Assembly: GCF_019880365.1 (NCBI RefSeq)
Contig: NZ_CP082271.1
Location: forward strand, 3,348,001 to 3,412,000
Direction of reading: 5' to 3'
Length of the DNA: 64,000 nt
Source of the DNA: Pseudomonas sp. DNDY-54
GTDB lineage: Bacteria; Pseudomonadota; Gammaproteobacteria; Pseudomonadales; Pseudomonadaceae
The position numbers and the translations under genes are program-made. Each line of letters begins with the position of its first letter. The stretch's first letter is position 1. Under the pieces are notes generated by a model. It did not search any database. It saw nothing but the letters and a program-made list of their open reading frames with translations, and was not told where the DNA came from. Shown here piece by piece: positions 18,151 through 26,603 of this stretch.

Positions 18151-18170
18151 CCCAAGTGCTTGGGTACAAT
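18151..18170 (+). promoter_or_regulatory. Candidate lpoA promoter with overlapping palindrome
   Basis: A plus-strand TACAAT (18165-18170) lies 37 bp before lpoA. The 14 bp directly before it form an inverted repeat, CCCAAGTGCTTGGG (18151-18164), sitting where the spacer would be. A clear -35 is missing. The palindrome could be an operator; no regulator can be named. Confidence 0.4.
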
Positions 18171-18206
18171 CCCCCGACACCTGCCAGCGCCCCTAGGAAT
18201 GATCAC

Positions 18207-19997
18207 ATGATGGCTCGCTTTCGCCCGCTCTTCTTCTTATGTATTGCTGCCGTGCTTTCGGCTTGCGCCAGTTCGCCATCGTCGACTCTCGGCGAGCTGC
18301 CACGCACTCCGCAGGCATCAACGCAACAGCTGCTCAAAGAGGCCGATGCCAGTGAGCCAGCGGAGGCCGCCTTACTGCGGTTGTCAGCGGTCGACCAGAG
18401 CATGCAGCAGGGCAACCAGACCCAGGCCCGACAGATTCTCGAGCAGATCGATGTCGAGCAGCTGATGCCGGCCCAACAGATGTTCGCGAAAACACTGGAA
18501 GCGGAGCTGGCGTTAGCCGACAGCGAACCGCAGCGCGCCCTTCAAGCCCTGCAACACCCCGCGTTCGAGCGTCTTGCGGAACTGCCGGTAAACCAGCAGT
18601 TACGGAGCCAATTGGCACGAGCACAGGCACTCGAAGCGAATGACCAGCCCCTCGACGCGGCTCGTGAGCGCACCTTCATCGCGCCGCTACTCAGCGGTGT
18701 GGCGGCCGAGCAAAACCACGACGCGATCTGGTCGCTCGTTTCCAGCCTCCCCAATGACCAGCTGCAACCGACCGCCGATGCCGATATAGATCTCGCCGGC
18801 TGGCTGTCTCTCGCAGAGACGGTCAAGCAGGCCGGGACCATCGCCCAGCAACAGCGCGCTATCGACGCCTGGACTCAACAAAACCCCAATCACCCAGCCG
18901 CGCGACGCCTTCCTGAGTCCCTGGCCAAGCTGCGGGAACTGGCGGATAAACCGTTGTCGCACGTGGCATTGCTATTGCCGATGGATGGCCCTCTGTCCAG
19001 CGTAGCGCGGGCCTTGCGTGATGGATTTCTCGCGGCACATTTAGCCGCACAGCAAGATCTGAAAATTGAGCTATTCGATAGCACCCGCATTCCATCACTT
19101 GATGAGTTCTATCGCCAGGCAGCGGCATCTGGTGTTGAATTGATCGTTGGCCCATTGGAAAAGGACATAGTCCGCCAGCTGGCCGAACGTGAAGAGCTGC
19201 CGATTACTACCCTTGCACTCAATTACAGCGACGCAAACCAGAAAGCACCGCCCCAGCTGTTTCAGTTCGGCCTGGCGGCGGAAGACGAAGCGCGCGAGGT
19301 GGCGCGCCGTGCTTGGGCTGACGGTCACCGGCGCGCAGTGGCCCTGACGCCTCGCGGGGATTGGGGCAACCGAGTGTTTGAGGCTTTCCGCCATGAATGG
19401 CAAGCACAAGGCGGAACGGTGGTCGCGGCAGAGCCCCTAGCCGAGCCGATCGAACTTGCTAACCAAATCGCAGAGCTGCTTCAGGTTCGCAGTGGCCAGG
19501 GCCAAAGTAGCACCAGCAATAGCTCCGAGGCACAACCGTCCCGCCGGCAAGATGTCGACTTTCTCTTCCTCGCAGCCACACCGCAACAGGCGCAGCAAGT
19601 CAAACCCACCCTGATATTTCAATACGCGGGTGATCTGCCCGTGTACGCAACATCTCACCTGCATGCCGCCACTGATAACCGCACCCAGTACCTGGATCTC
19701 GAAGGCATCCGCTTTACAGAAACACCTTGGCTGCTCGATGCCGAGCTTCCCCTTCGCCAGGAAATAGAACGCAAGTGGCCTCAATCCCGCGGGAGCCTTG
19801 GCAGGTTATACGCCATGGGTGCCGACGCGTACCTACTGGCGCCTCGATTGAGTCAGTTACTAGCGCTCCCTGAAACTCAGCTCGACGGACTGTCCGGCAC
19901 GCTGACCATCACACCGGAACAGCGGATCGAGCGGCGCCTGCCATGGGCTGAGTTTCGCGATGGACAAGTGCAGCCACTTTCGGACACGCCCTATTGA
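18207..19997 (+). CDS. lpoA: Penicillin-binding protein activator LpoA
   Basis: LpoA is an outer-membrane lipoprotein that reaches through the periplasm to stimulate a class A penicillin-binding protein. The 596 aa protein has a lipobox (LSAC, Cys about residue 18) after a hydrophobic signal, a TPR-like N-terminal half and a periplasmic-binding-protein-like C-terminal half (VALLLPMDGPLSSVARALRDG). ATG 18207 is chosen because AGGA lies 8 bp upstream and the residues match the family's N-terminus; the open frame reaches back into rsmI. A low-complexity serine stretch lies near residue 435. It overlaps yraN. Confidence 0.93.
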   Translation: MMARFRPLFFLCIAAVLSACASSPSSTLGELPRTPQASTQQLLKEADASEPAEAALLRLSAVDQSMQQGNQTQARQILEQIDVEQLMPAQQMFAKTLEAELALADSEPQRALQALQHPAFERLAELPVNQQLRSQLARAQALEANDQPLDAARERTFIAPLLSGVAAEQNHDAIWSLVSSLPNDQLQPTADADIDLAGWLSLAETVKQAGTIAQQQRAIDAWTQQNPNHPAARRLPESLAKLRELADKPLSHVALLLPMDGPLSSVARALRDGFLAAHLAAQQDLKIELFDSTRIPSLDEFYRQAAASGVELIVGPLEKDIVRQLAEREELPITTLALNYSDANQKAPPQLFQFGLAAEDEAREVARRAWADGHRRAVALTPRGDWGNRVFEAFRHEWQAQGGTVVAAEPLAEPIELANQIAELLQVRSGQGQSSTSNSSEAQPSRRQDVDFLFLAATPQQAQQVKPTLIFQYAGDLPVYATSHLHAATDNRTQYLDLEGIRFTETPWLLDAELPLRQEIERKWPQSRGSLGRLYAMGADAYLLAPRLSQLLALPETQLDGLSGTLTITPEQRIERRLPWAEFRDGQVQPLSDTPY

Positions 19998-20362
19998 GCA
20001 ACAGCAAGCAGCTTAGCGGACAACTCGCCGAAGATTTCGCGCAGCGCCATCTGCAACAACAGGGGTTGCGTCTGCTCTGCCGTAACTGGGCATGCCGAAG
20101 TGGCGAGCTTGATCTGGTCATGCTCGATGGCGATACAGTAGTATTCGTCGAGGTTCGCTACAGACGCCACGCCGCCTGGGGCGGCGCCCTTGAAAGTGTT
20201 GACCTGCGTAAGCAGCAGAAACTGATCAAGGCCGCCCAACTTTTCCTGCAAAAGGAAAGCCGCTGGGCACGCCACCCCTGCCGCTTTGACGTAGTCGCCA
20301 TAGGCGCGGCCGCCAGCGAAGCGGAAAAGCCTAACTGGATCCAGAACGCGTTCGATAGCTGA
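19994..20362 (+). CDS. yraN: UPF0102 family protein YraN
   Basis: This is a small endonuclease-fold protein of the YraN/UPF0102 family, whose function is not established. The 122 aa sequence carries the restriction-endonuclease-like core GELDLVMLDGDTVVFVEVRYR (residues 37-57), with the acidic residues of a PD-(D/E)xK site. The likely start is TTG 19994 overlapping the lpoA stop, so translation is probably coupled. The lpoA-yraN-diaA-dolP order is the same as the yraM-yraN-diaA-yraP order of enterics. Confidence 0.9.
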   Translation: MSNSKQLSGQLAEDFAQRHLQQQGLRLLCRNWACRSGELDLVMLDGDTVVFVEVRYRRHAAWGGALESVDLRKQQKLIKAAQLFLQKESRWARHPCRFDVVAIGAAASEAEKPNWIQNAFDS

Positions 20363-20470
20363 CGCGTTCCTCGCCGGACGTCTTCAGCTTACCGTCAAGA
20401 CTTGATCTGCCCTCAAGATTCATACGGCACGGCTAACAGGCCCAGCCCGTCACCTGAAGGTTAACTACCG

Positions 20471-21064
20471 ATGGACATGCAATCCCGTATACGTCAGCTA
20501 TTTCAAGCCAGCATCGAGACCAAGCAGAACGCCATAGATGTTCTTGCGCCCTGCATCGAGCAGGCCGGACAAGTGATGGTCCACTCGCTGCTCAGCGAAG
20601 GTAAAATCCTGACCTGCGGCAACGGCGGCTCGGCTGGCGATGCTCAGCATTTCTCTTCCGAGCTGCTTAACCGTTTCGAGCGCGAACGCCCTAGCCTTCC
20701 CGCAATAGCTCTAACAACGGACAGCTCCACCCTCACCTCTATTGCTAATGACTACAGCTACAACGAGGTTTTCTCCAAGCAGATCCGTGCACTTGGACAG
20801 CCGGGTGACGTGCTGTTAGCAATATCAACCAGCGGCAATTCTGCGAATGTCATTCAGGCGATACAGGCTGCACATGATCGGGAAATGGTCGTGGTCGCGC
20901 TTACTGGGCGTGACGGTGGCGGGATGGCCTCGCTACTGCTTCCTGAAGACGTGGAGATCCGGGTTCCGGCCAAAGTGACCGCGCGCATCCAGGAAGTCCA
21001 CCTGCTAGCCATCCATTGCCTTTGCGATCTCATCGACAACCAACTGTTCGGGAGCGAAGAATGA
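20471..21064 (+). CDS. diaA: SIS-domain protein DiaA / phosphoheptose isomerase GmhA family
   Basis: The 197 aa protein is a single SIS (sugar isomerase) domain with GNGGSAGDAQHF near residue 52 and STSGNSANV near residue 118. Two closely related functions are possible: DiaA, which promotes DnaA assembly at the origin, and GmhA, which isomerises sedoheptulose 7-phosphate for LPS core heptose. Neighbouring lpoA-yraN and dolP favour the DiaA label, as in enterics. Pseudomonas genes at this place are often called gmhA. Sequence alone does not settle it. Confidence 0.88.
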   Translation: MDMQSRIRQLFQASIETKQNAIDVLAPCIEQAGQVMVHSLLSEGKILTCGNGGSAGDAQHFSSELLNRFERERPSLPAIALTTDSSTLTSIANDYSYNEVFSKQIRALGQPGDVLLAISTSGNSANVIQAIQAAHDREMVVVALTGRDGGGMASLLLPEDVEIRVPAKVTARIQEVHLLAIHCLCDLIDNQLFGSEE

Positions 21065-21639
21065 ATTCGGTTCGACTACACGCCGTTACGCTTTCGCTGT
21101 GTCTGGCCGTGACGGGCTGCAGCTCGGTACTCACCGCCACACGCGATGACCCTATCAACGACAACCGTGGAACTCGCACCATCGGCAGCACGATCGATGA
21201 CTCGCTCATCGAGACCAAAGCAGCCGTCAACATTGCCAAAGCCCACCCCGACTTGGACCAGGGCTCACATATTGTCGTTGCAAGCTACAACGGGGTAGTG
21301 CTGCTAGCTGGCCAAACGCCGCGCGAAGAACTCAAACAGCAGGCGGAACAGGCGGCCAGTTCCGTACAACGCGTCAAGCGCGTGCATAATGAGCTGCAGG
21401 TACTACAGCCCTCCTCTGCGCTGGCTCGGAGTAATGACTCTTGGCTGACAACGAAAATCAAAGCGCAGATGCTTGCAGATGCGAGCGTGCCGGGCTCGCG
21501 CATAAAAGTGATCACAGAGAACGGGATTGTCTATCTACTTGGGCTGGTTACTCGCCAGGAAGGCGATCGCGCAACAAGCGTGGTGCAGGGCGTTTCCGGC
21601 GTCCAACGCATCGTCAAACTGTTCGAATACATTGACTGA
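21061..21639 (+). CDS. dolP: BON-domain outer-membrane lipoprotein DolP (YraP)
   Basis: DolP is an outer-membrane lipoprotein that helps maintain envelope integrity. The 192 aa protein begins with a signal peptide ending in the lipobox VTGC (Cys about residue 20), followed by two BON domains (about residues 45-115 and 123-190), each with the conserved glycine-hydrophobic pattern (YNGVVLLAG and ENGIVYLLG). ATG 21061 overlaps the diaA stop (ATGA); the longer open frame from 21016 lacks a signal peptide at its start. Confidence 0.93.
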   Translation: MNSVRLHAVTLSLCLAVTGCSSVLTATRDDPINDNRGTRTIGSTIDDSLIETKAAVNIAKAHPDLDQGSHIVVASYNGVVLLAGQTPREELKQQAEQAASSVQRVKRVHNELQVLQPSSALARSNDSWLTTKIKAQMLADASVPGSRIKVITENGIVYLLGLVTRQEGDRATSVVQGVSGVQRIVKLFEYID

Positions 21640-21658
21640 TGCTGACTGCGGCAACCAA

Positions 21659-21684
21659 CGTGGCAGCTCCGAGCAACTGCCACG
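21659..21684. terminator. Weak hairpin between dolP and sspB
   Basis: CGTGGCAG and CTGCCACG form an 8-bp stem with a 10-nt loop between the convergent genes dolP and sspB. There is no T-run, so it may only slow or stabilise transcript ends. Confidence 0.35.
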
Positions 21685-21707
21685 CGGTTCGGTGTCGCTT
21701 ACGTAAA

Positions 21708-22118
21708 TTACTTAACGACTTTCAAGCTGGGGCGCCCCGCGGAAGCGGGTCGTGAAGAGCCGCCTGGTGTCGATGAGTCTGCGCCAGGCGCAGCATCATC
21801 GGGCGGAGTGGGCTCTACCTCGAACACCATACCCTGACCGTTTTCCCGCGCATAAATCGCCATGATCGCTGCTGACGGAACATGGAGGCTATGCGGGATA
21901 CCACCGAAGCGCCCTTCGAAACTGACCGCATTGTTGTCCATCTGCAGCTGGCGCACTGCACTCGGCGCTACGTTCAATACAATTTGTCCATCTTTGGCAA
22001 AACCATCTGGGACCTGCACGCCCGGGTAGTCGACACTGACCAACAGATGCGGGGTGCATTCGTTATCAACGATCCATTCATACAGCGCCCGAACCAGATA
22101 AGGACGGCTTGAAGTCAT
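21708..22118 (-). CDS. sspB: ClpXP protease specificity-enhancing factor SspB
   Basis: SspB delivers ssrA-tagged proteins from stalled ribosomes to ClpXP. The 136 aa product has the folded substrate-binding domain (SSRPYLVRALYEWIVDNE to FEVEP). A flexible Pro/Ser/Gly/Ala-rich linker follows, and the C-terminal tail RPSLKVVK is the ClpX-docking XB motif. It follows sspA by 12 bp and is probably cotranscribed. Confidence 0.95.
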   Translation of the reverse strand: MTSSRPYLVRALYEWIVDNECTPHLLVSVDYPGVQVPDGFAKDGQIVLNVAPSAVRQLQMDNNAVSFEGRFGGIPHSLHVPSAAIMAIYARENGQGMVFEVEPTPPDDAAPGADSSTPGGSSRPASAGRPSLKVVK

Positions 22119-22130
22119 ATGCAGCCTCTC

Positions 22131-22748
22131 TTAGCGCATGCCGCGCTCAACAGCGGATAGACTGACCTGGAAGGCCTCGCGAGCAAAATTGATTTCCATG
22201 TAATCGAGCAGCGGCTTTGCAGCCCGTGGTAGCTCAATGCCCAGTGCGTGCAAACGCCACAAGATTGGCAATAGACAGCAATCCACTAGGCTTATCTCGT
22301 CGCTCATGAAAAATGGCTTCTCGGCAAATACAGGCGACACACCCGTCAGGCTCTCACGTAACTCCTTACGCGCCTGCGCGCGCAGCGCTTCAGCGACGCG
22401 GTGATCCGTGATCCGGTCCACTAGCGAACACCAATCCCGCTGAACCCGATGCACCAATAGCCGGGTATTGGCTCGGGCCACGGGATATACCGGAAGCAAG
22501 GGTGGATGGGGATACCGCTCCTCGAGATACTCGGTAATCACATTCGGTTCATACAGCGCCAGATCACGGTCTACAAGAGTAGGCACGCTGGCGTAGGGAT
22601 TCACTTCAGTCAGCTTTACCGGGCACCGCGCCGGATCGACGTCGATAATCTCGACATTGACTCCCTTTTCAGCGAGCACATAGCGCACCCGATGCGAGTA
22701 GTGGTCGGCGGGATCGGAATAGCAAGCCAACCTGTTGGTCGCGGCCAT
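22131..22748 (-). CDS. sspA: Stringent starvation protein A SspA
   Basis: SspA binds RNA polymerase and modulates transcription in stationary phase and stress. The 205 aa protein has a glutathione-S-transferase fold: thioredoxin-like N-terminal half (CYSDPADHYSHRVRYVLAEKG, VPTLVDRD) and a helical C-terminal half. A GGGAGGGA ribosome site precedes ATG 22748. Only 35 bp separate its start from the petC terminator, leaving little room for its own promoter. Confidence 0.95.
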   Translation of the reverse strand: MAATNRLACYSDPADHYSHRVRYVLAEKGVNVEIIDVDPARCPVKLTEVNPYASVPTLVDRDLALYEPNVITEYLEERYPHPPLLPVYPVARANTRLLVHRVQRDWCSLVDRITDHRVAEALRAQARKELRESLTGVSPVFAEKPFFMSDEISLVDCCLLPILWRLHALGIELPRAAKPLLDYMEINFAREAFQVSLSAVERGMR

Positions 22749-22783
22749 AGGGTCCCTCCCTCATGAAAGTTTCGAAATGACAG

Positions 22784-22811
22784 AAAAAAAAGCGCGCCCA
22801 AGAGGGCGCGC
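22784..22811 (-). terminator. Rho-independent terminator after petABC
   Basis: On the minus strand GCGCGCCC and GGGCGCGC form an 8-bp GC stem around a 4-nt loop, directly followed by eight T residues. It ends the petABC transcript 25 bp beyond the petC stop. Since sspA follows in the same direction, some read-through or a promoter overlapping it is needed. Confidence 0.9.
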
Positions 22812-22835
22812 AGGGTAACGCAAAAAGGCCAGGAA

Positions 22836-23645
22836 TCAGTGGACGTCCTTCCAATACTCCCGCTTGAGCAGATAGGCGAAGACGAAGAAGAACGCCAAGA
22901 ACAACAGCACATAGGTACCGATACGTTGACTCTCGAGCTTGACCGGGTTGGCCGAGTAAGCTAGGAAGGTCACGAGGTTCTTGATCTTCTCGTCATATTC
23001 GGCCTCGGTAAGCTCGCCGGTGCCTGGGACAACCGTCATGGCGTTGCAGTCTTCATCAGTAATCGGCGTGCCCGTCAGCGGATCGAACTGCTTGCGGCCA
23101 TCCTCGACAACCTGAACTTGCTTGCATGCGACTGACTCGCCCTCAGGCAGCTTGCTCGGCAGCACCTGACGGCCTTGTAGCGGCGCTAGCACGTGCGGCA
23201 TTCCCACATTGGGGAATACCGTATTGTTGACGCCATACGGGCGAGCCGGATCTTCGTAGAAGCTGCGCATGTAAGAGTAGAGCCAGTCATTGCCGCGCAC
23301 GCGGGCAACCAGCGTCAAATCCGGCGGGGCCGCGCCGAACCAGGTCTTAGCATCTTCCGGCTTCATGCCAATCTTCATGTGATCACCAATTTTGGCATCA
23401 CTGAAAACCACGTTCTCAAGCATCACTTCTTCGGGGATACCCAGGTCGGTCGCGACGCGCTCGTAACGCTGATACTGCGCGCTGTGGCAGCCCATACAGT
23501 AGTTGGTAAATGTCTTCAGACCATCCTGAAGCGCCACCTTATCCGTCAGATCGATATCAACTTCATCAAGGTGAACGCCACCACCCGCGGCGAAGCCGAA
23601 TGCAGGCACCAGTGCAAGAATCAATGCAGCGAATTGCTTTTTCAT
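22836..23645 (-). CDS. petC: Cytochrome c1 of the bc1 complex
   Basis: This is the haem c subunit of the cytochrome bc1 complex, passing electrons from the Rieske protein to soluble cytochrome c. The 269 aa precursor has a signal peptide (residues 1-20), the haem-attachment motif CMGCH at residues 50-54, and a C-terminal membrane anchor (about 243-260) that holds the periplasmic domain on the inner membrane. A PNVGMPHVLAP region probably supplies the methionine axial ligand. The stop of petB and start of petC overlap by one base. Confidence 0.97.
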   Translation of the reverse strand: MKKQFAALILALVPAFGFAAGGGVHLDEVDIDLTDKVALQDGLKTFTNYCMGCHSAQYQRYERVATDLGIPEEVMLENVVFSDAKIGDHMKIGMKPEDAKTWFGAAPPDLTLVARVRGNDWLYSYMRSFYEDPARPYGVNNTVFPNVGMPHVLAPLQGRQVLPSKLPEGESVACKQVQVVEDGRKQFDPLTGTPITDEDCNAMTVVPGTGELTEAEYDEKIKNLVTFLAYSANPVKLESQRIGTYVLLFLAFFFVFAYLLKREYWKDVH

Positions 23646-24856
23646 CAGCCAGCCACCCTTTGCGGAACTACTTTGGTCTTCTCGAGCTTGGTGTAGAACG
23701 GCATCAGGATGAAGTAACCGAAGTAGATAGCAGTACAGATCCGAGATACCAACGTGCGCTCAGGGGTCGGAGACAGCACGCCAAGCACGCCGAGGATGAT
23801 GAAGGAGATGCAGAACAGAACCAGCGCAATCTTGCTCATCCAGCCTTTGTAGCGCATGGACTTGACCGGACTGCGATCCAGCCAGGGCAGCACGAACAGA
23901 ACCGCGATGGCTGCGCCCATTGCAATTACGCCCAGAAGCTTGTCCGGCACCGCGCGCAAAATCGCGTAATACGGGGTGAAGTACCAGACCGGCGCAATGT
24001 GCTCTGGAGTCTTAAATGCATTCGCCACTTCGAAGTTAGGCTTCTCGAGGAAATAGCCGCCCATCTCAGGGAAGAAGAACACGATGGCGCAGAAGACAAA
24101 CAGGAACACCACCACACCAACGATGTCTTTCACGGTGTAGTACGGGTGGAACGGGATGCCATCGAGCGGCACGCCAGCTTCGTCCTTGGTCTTCTTGATA
24201 TCCACACCCATCGGGTTGTTCGACCCGACTTCGTGCAGCGCCAAAATATGCAGCACGACCAGACCGAGGATCACGATAGGCAGCGCGATCACGTGCAACG
24301 CGAAGAAGCGGTTCAGCGTGATACCTGAGATCAGATAGTCACCACGAATCCACTGGGTCAGGTCAGCACCGATCACCGGAATGGCGCCGAACAGCGAGAT
24401 GATTACCTGAGCACCCCAGTACGACATCTGCCCCCACGGCAGCAAGTAGCCCATGAAGGCTTCCGCCATCAACGCCAGGTAGATCATCATGCCGAAGATC
24501 CACACCAACTCACGCGGCTTCTGATAGGAGCCGTACAGAATGCCACGGAACATGTGTAGGTAGACCACGACGAAAAACGCCGACGCACCCGTAGAATGCA
24601 GGTAGCGGATGATCCAGCCATATTCAACGTCACGCATGATGTATTCGACGGAGGCGAATGCACCTTCTGCTGACGGCTCAAAACTCATGGTCAGCCAAAT
24701 ACCGGTAATGATCTGATTGACCAGAACCAGCAAGGCCAACGATCCGAAGAAATACAGAACGTTAAAGTTCTTCGGCGCATAGTATTTGCTTAGATGGTCT
24801 TCCCACATCTTGGTCGCTGGGAAGCGCGCATCGACCCACTCCATGAACTTGCTCAT
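23645..24856 (-). CDS. petB: Cytochrome b of the bc1 complex
   Basis: This polytopic inner-membrane subunit carries two b haems and both quinone sites. The 403 aa protein has eight hydrophobic segments, paired histidines in helices B and D (SEDS unrelated; see RYLHSTGAS and FFALHVIALP), and the Qo-site PEWY-equivalent region (APVWYFTPYY). Two adjacent ATGs are possible; 24856 overlaps the petA stop as TGATG and gives the usual length, while 24859 adds one residue. Petite operon order is petA-petB-petC. Confidence 0.96.
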   Translation of the reverse strand: MSKFMEWVDARFPATKMWEDHLSKYYAPKNFNVLYFFGSLALLVLVNQIITGIWLTMSFEPSAEGAFASVEYIMRDVEYGWIIRYLHSTGASAFFVVVYLHMFRGILYGSYQKPRELVWIFGMMIYLALMAEAFMGYLLPWGQMSYWGAQVIISLFGAIPVIGADLTQWIRGDYLISGITLNRFFALHVIALPIVILGLVVLHILALHEVGSNNPMGVDIKKTKDEAGVPLDGIPFHPYYTVKDIVGVVVFLFVFCAIVFFFPEMGGYFLEKPNFEVANAFKTPEHIAPVWYFTPYYAILRAVPDKLLGVIAMGAAIAVLFVLPWLDRSPVKSMRYKGWMSKIALVLFCISFIILGVLGVLSPTPERTLVSRICTAIYFGYFILMPFYTKLEKTKVVPQRVAG

Positions 24857-25449
24857 CATGCGCTCTCCTGATCCACGCCGATAATGACCAAAGAGTCAGT
24901 CTCGTATGAGTGAGGGGGAACCGGCAGGTTCAAGGGCGCGGGCTGCCCCTTGTAGACGCGGCCAGCCATGTCATATTTCGAACCGTGGCACGGGCAGAAA
25001 TAACCGCCGAGCCAATCGGCACCTAGATCAGGCGCTGCGACTTCGGGTCGGAAGGATGGAGCGCAACCGAGATGCGTGCAAAGCCCGACCACGATCAAAA
25101 CTTCAGGCTTGATTGAACGAACCGCTGGATCGACATAGTCCGGCTGCTCGGAGGCTTCGGATTTTGGGTCCGCGACCGTATCGGTCAGCTTATCCAGATT
25201 CGCCAGCGCCTCCTCGGTACGACGCACGATGAACACCGGCTGACCGCGCCACTCGGCGACCATTTGTTGGCCTGGCTCGATCTTGCTGATATTTACCTTA
25301 ACCGGTGCACCGGCTGCCTTGGCCTTGGCACTCGGGAACCACGATCCCACAAACGGGACCGCGGCACCCACCGCTCCTGCAGCACCTACTACCGAAGTAG
25401 CGGCTACCAGGAAGCGACGCCGGCCAGCATTCACGCCGTCATTGCTCAT
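24856..25449 (-). CDS. petA: Rieske iron-sulfur subunit of the bc1 complex
   Basis: The Rieske protein oxidises ubiquinol and passes electrons to cytochrome c1. The 197 aa product has a twin-arginine-type N-terminus (RRRFLV) and a membrane anchor (about residues 15-35). The two 2Fe-2S cluster motifs are CTHLGC and CPCHGS. The twin-arginine motif suggests export of the folded cluster-bearing domain by Tat. First gene of the operon. Confidence 0.97.
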   Translation of the reverse strand: MSNDGVNAGRRRFLVAATSVVGAAGAVGAAVPFVGSWFPSAKAKAAGAPVKVNISKIEPGQQMVAEWRGQPVFIVRRTEEALANLDKLTDTVADPKSEASEQPDYVDPAVRSIKPEVLIVVGLCTHLGCAPSFRPEVAAPDLGADWLGGYFCPCHGSKYDMAGRVYKGQPAPLNLPVPPHSYETDSLVIIGVDQESA

Positions 25450-25530
25450 TCAGTCGTCTCCCATCAGTTTCTTATGGCCTACCGAAAGCAGGCGTCTACT
25501 ACGTAAAATCAGCCGCGAAAAATTCGCCAA

Positions 25531-25559
25531 ATGGTAAAGAAAAGCCCCTCTCATGACAA
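25531..25559 (-). promoter_or_regulatory. Candidate petABC promoter
   Basis: Minus-strand TTGTCA (25554-25559) and TACCAT (25531-25536) are 17 bp apart, about 80 bp before petA. The pair lies downstream of the two terminator hairpins that follow rpsI, which is where a separate petABC promoter is expected. Confidence 0.45.
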
Positions 25560-25585
25560 GGTAATAACTAGACACAACCGAGCGC

Positions 25586-25608
25586 AAAGCCCCGAAAAGC
25601 GGGGCTTT
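25586..25608 (-). terminator. Second hairpin downstream of rpsI
   Basis: AAAGCCCCG and CGGGGCTTT form a 9-bp stem around a 5-nt loop. On the minus strand the T-rich tail is short. It may back up the stronger terminator at 25649. Confidence 0.5.
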
Positions 25609-25648
25609 CCTAACGCGACATGCTGTCGCACGGCTATAAGCCGCCCAT

Positions 25649-25687
25649 AAAAAAACGCCCAGCTTCGAATAAAGCTGGGCGTTTTTT
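25649..25687 (-). terminator. Rho-independent terminator after rplM-rpsI
   Basis: ACGCCCAGCTT and AAGCTGGGCGT form an 11-bp stem with T-runs on both strands, so it can work in either direction. It lies about 10 bp beyond the rpsI stop. Confidence 0.92.
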
Positions 25688-25697
25688 GTGAAGCGGA

Positions 25698-26090
25698 TTA
25701 GCGCTTCGAGTATTGCGGACGCTTACGCGCCTTACGCAGACCGACTTTCTTACGTTCGACTTCGCGAGCATCGCGAGTGACGAAGCCAGCCTTGCGCAGA
25801 GCGGGACGCAGGGTCTCGTCATAATCCATCAGAGCACGAGTGATACCGTGACGGATCGCACCGGCCTGACCACTCACGCCACCACCAAGAACGGTAACGT
25901 AGATGTCGAATTTCTCGACAGTTTCGGTAAGTTCTAGCGGCTGACGAACCACCATACGAGCGGTTTCACGCCCGAAGAAGTTATCCAGCTCGCGGTTGTT
26001 GATGGAGATCTTGCCAGTACCGGGGCGTAGAAAAACGCGCGCGGTTGCAGTCTTGCGACGGCCAGTGCCGTAGTTTTGAGTCGCCGACAT
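25698..26090 (-). CDS. rpsI: 30S ribosomal protein S9
   Basis: S9 is a head protein of the small ribosomal subunit whose C-terminal tail contacts P-site tRNA. The 130 aa sequence has the typical QNYGTGRRKTATARVFL start and the basic C-terminus KARKRPQYSKR ending in the tRNA-contacting KR. It follows rplM by 14 bp in the conserved L13-S9 operon. Confidence 0.98.
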   Translation of the reverse strand: MSATQNYGTGRRKTATARVFLRPGTGKISINNRELDNFFGRETARMVVRQPLELTETVEKFDIYVTVLGGGVSGQAGAIRHGITRALMDYDETLRPALRKAGFVTRDAREVERKKVGLRKARKRPQYSKR

Positions 26091-26104
26091 AATGAACTAT
26101 TCCG

Positions 26105-26533
26105 TTAAATCTTCAGTTCTTGGGGCTGCTGAGCGGTATGCGGGTGATTGGCACCCTTGTACACCTTCAGCTTACGATACATGTCGCGACCCAGCGGATT
26201 CTTAGGCAGCATGCCTTTGACCGCGGTCTCGATCACACGCTCTGGCGCCTTCGCGATCAGCTTCTCGAAGTTGATCGACTTGATGCCACCCGGGAAACCG
26301 GAGTGAGAGTAGTACATCTTGTCGGTGGTTTTCGCACCGGTAACACGCACTTGCTCGGCGTTGATAACAACGATGTAATCACCGGTATCGACGTGAGGGG
26401 TGTATTCCGCCTTGTGCTTGCCACGCAGGCGGCTAGCGATTTCGGTTGCCAGACGACCCAGGGTCTGGCCGGCAGCGTCGACGACAAACCAGTCGCGCTT
26501 GACGGTTTCCGGTTTAGCAGTAAAAGTCTTCAT
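26105..26533 (-). CDS. rplM: 50S ribosomal protein L13
   Basis: L13 is an early-assembling large-subunit protein. The 142 aa sequence carries the signatures DAAGQTLGRLATEIA, GDYIVVINAEQVRVTG and the HSGFPGG segment. In E. coli L13 also represses its own operon. A hairpin in the leader here overlaps the ribosome binding site, a possible means for the same control. Confidence 0.98.
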   Translation of the reverse strand: MKTFTAKPETVKRDWFVVDAAGQTLGRLATEIASRLRGKHKAEYTPHVDTGDYIVVINAEQVRVTGAKTTDKMYYSHSGFPGGIKSINFEKLIAKAPERVIETAVKGMLPKNPLGRDMYRKLKVYKGANHPHTAQQPQELKI

Positions 26534-26542
26534 TCGTTATAG

Positions 26543-26560
26543 CCTCAGGGGCCGCCCTGA
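26543..26560 (-). promoter_or_regulatory. rplM leader hairpin overlapping the ribosome site
   Basis: In the rplM leader TCAGGG and CCCTGA (6 bp, loop of 4) form a hairpin whose 3' arm on the transcript overlaps the first bases of the GAGG ribosome site at 26543-26546. It could regulate L13-S9 translation; no protein contact can be shown from sequence. Confidence 0.4.
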
Positions 26561-26574
26561 AAATAAGACGGCGA

Positions 26575-26603
26575 ATCTTACTGAATGGTGCTCGCCCTGG
26601 CAA
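26575..26603 (-). promoter_or_regulatory. rplM-rpsI promoter
   Basis: Minus-strand TTGCCA (26598-26603) and TAAGAT (26575-26580) have a 17-bp spacer. Transcription would begin about 35 bp before the rplM start. Confidence 0.65.
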
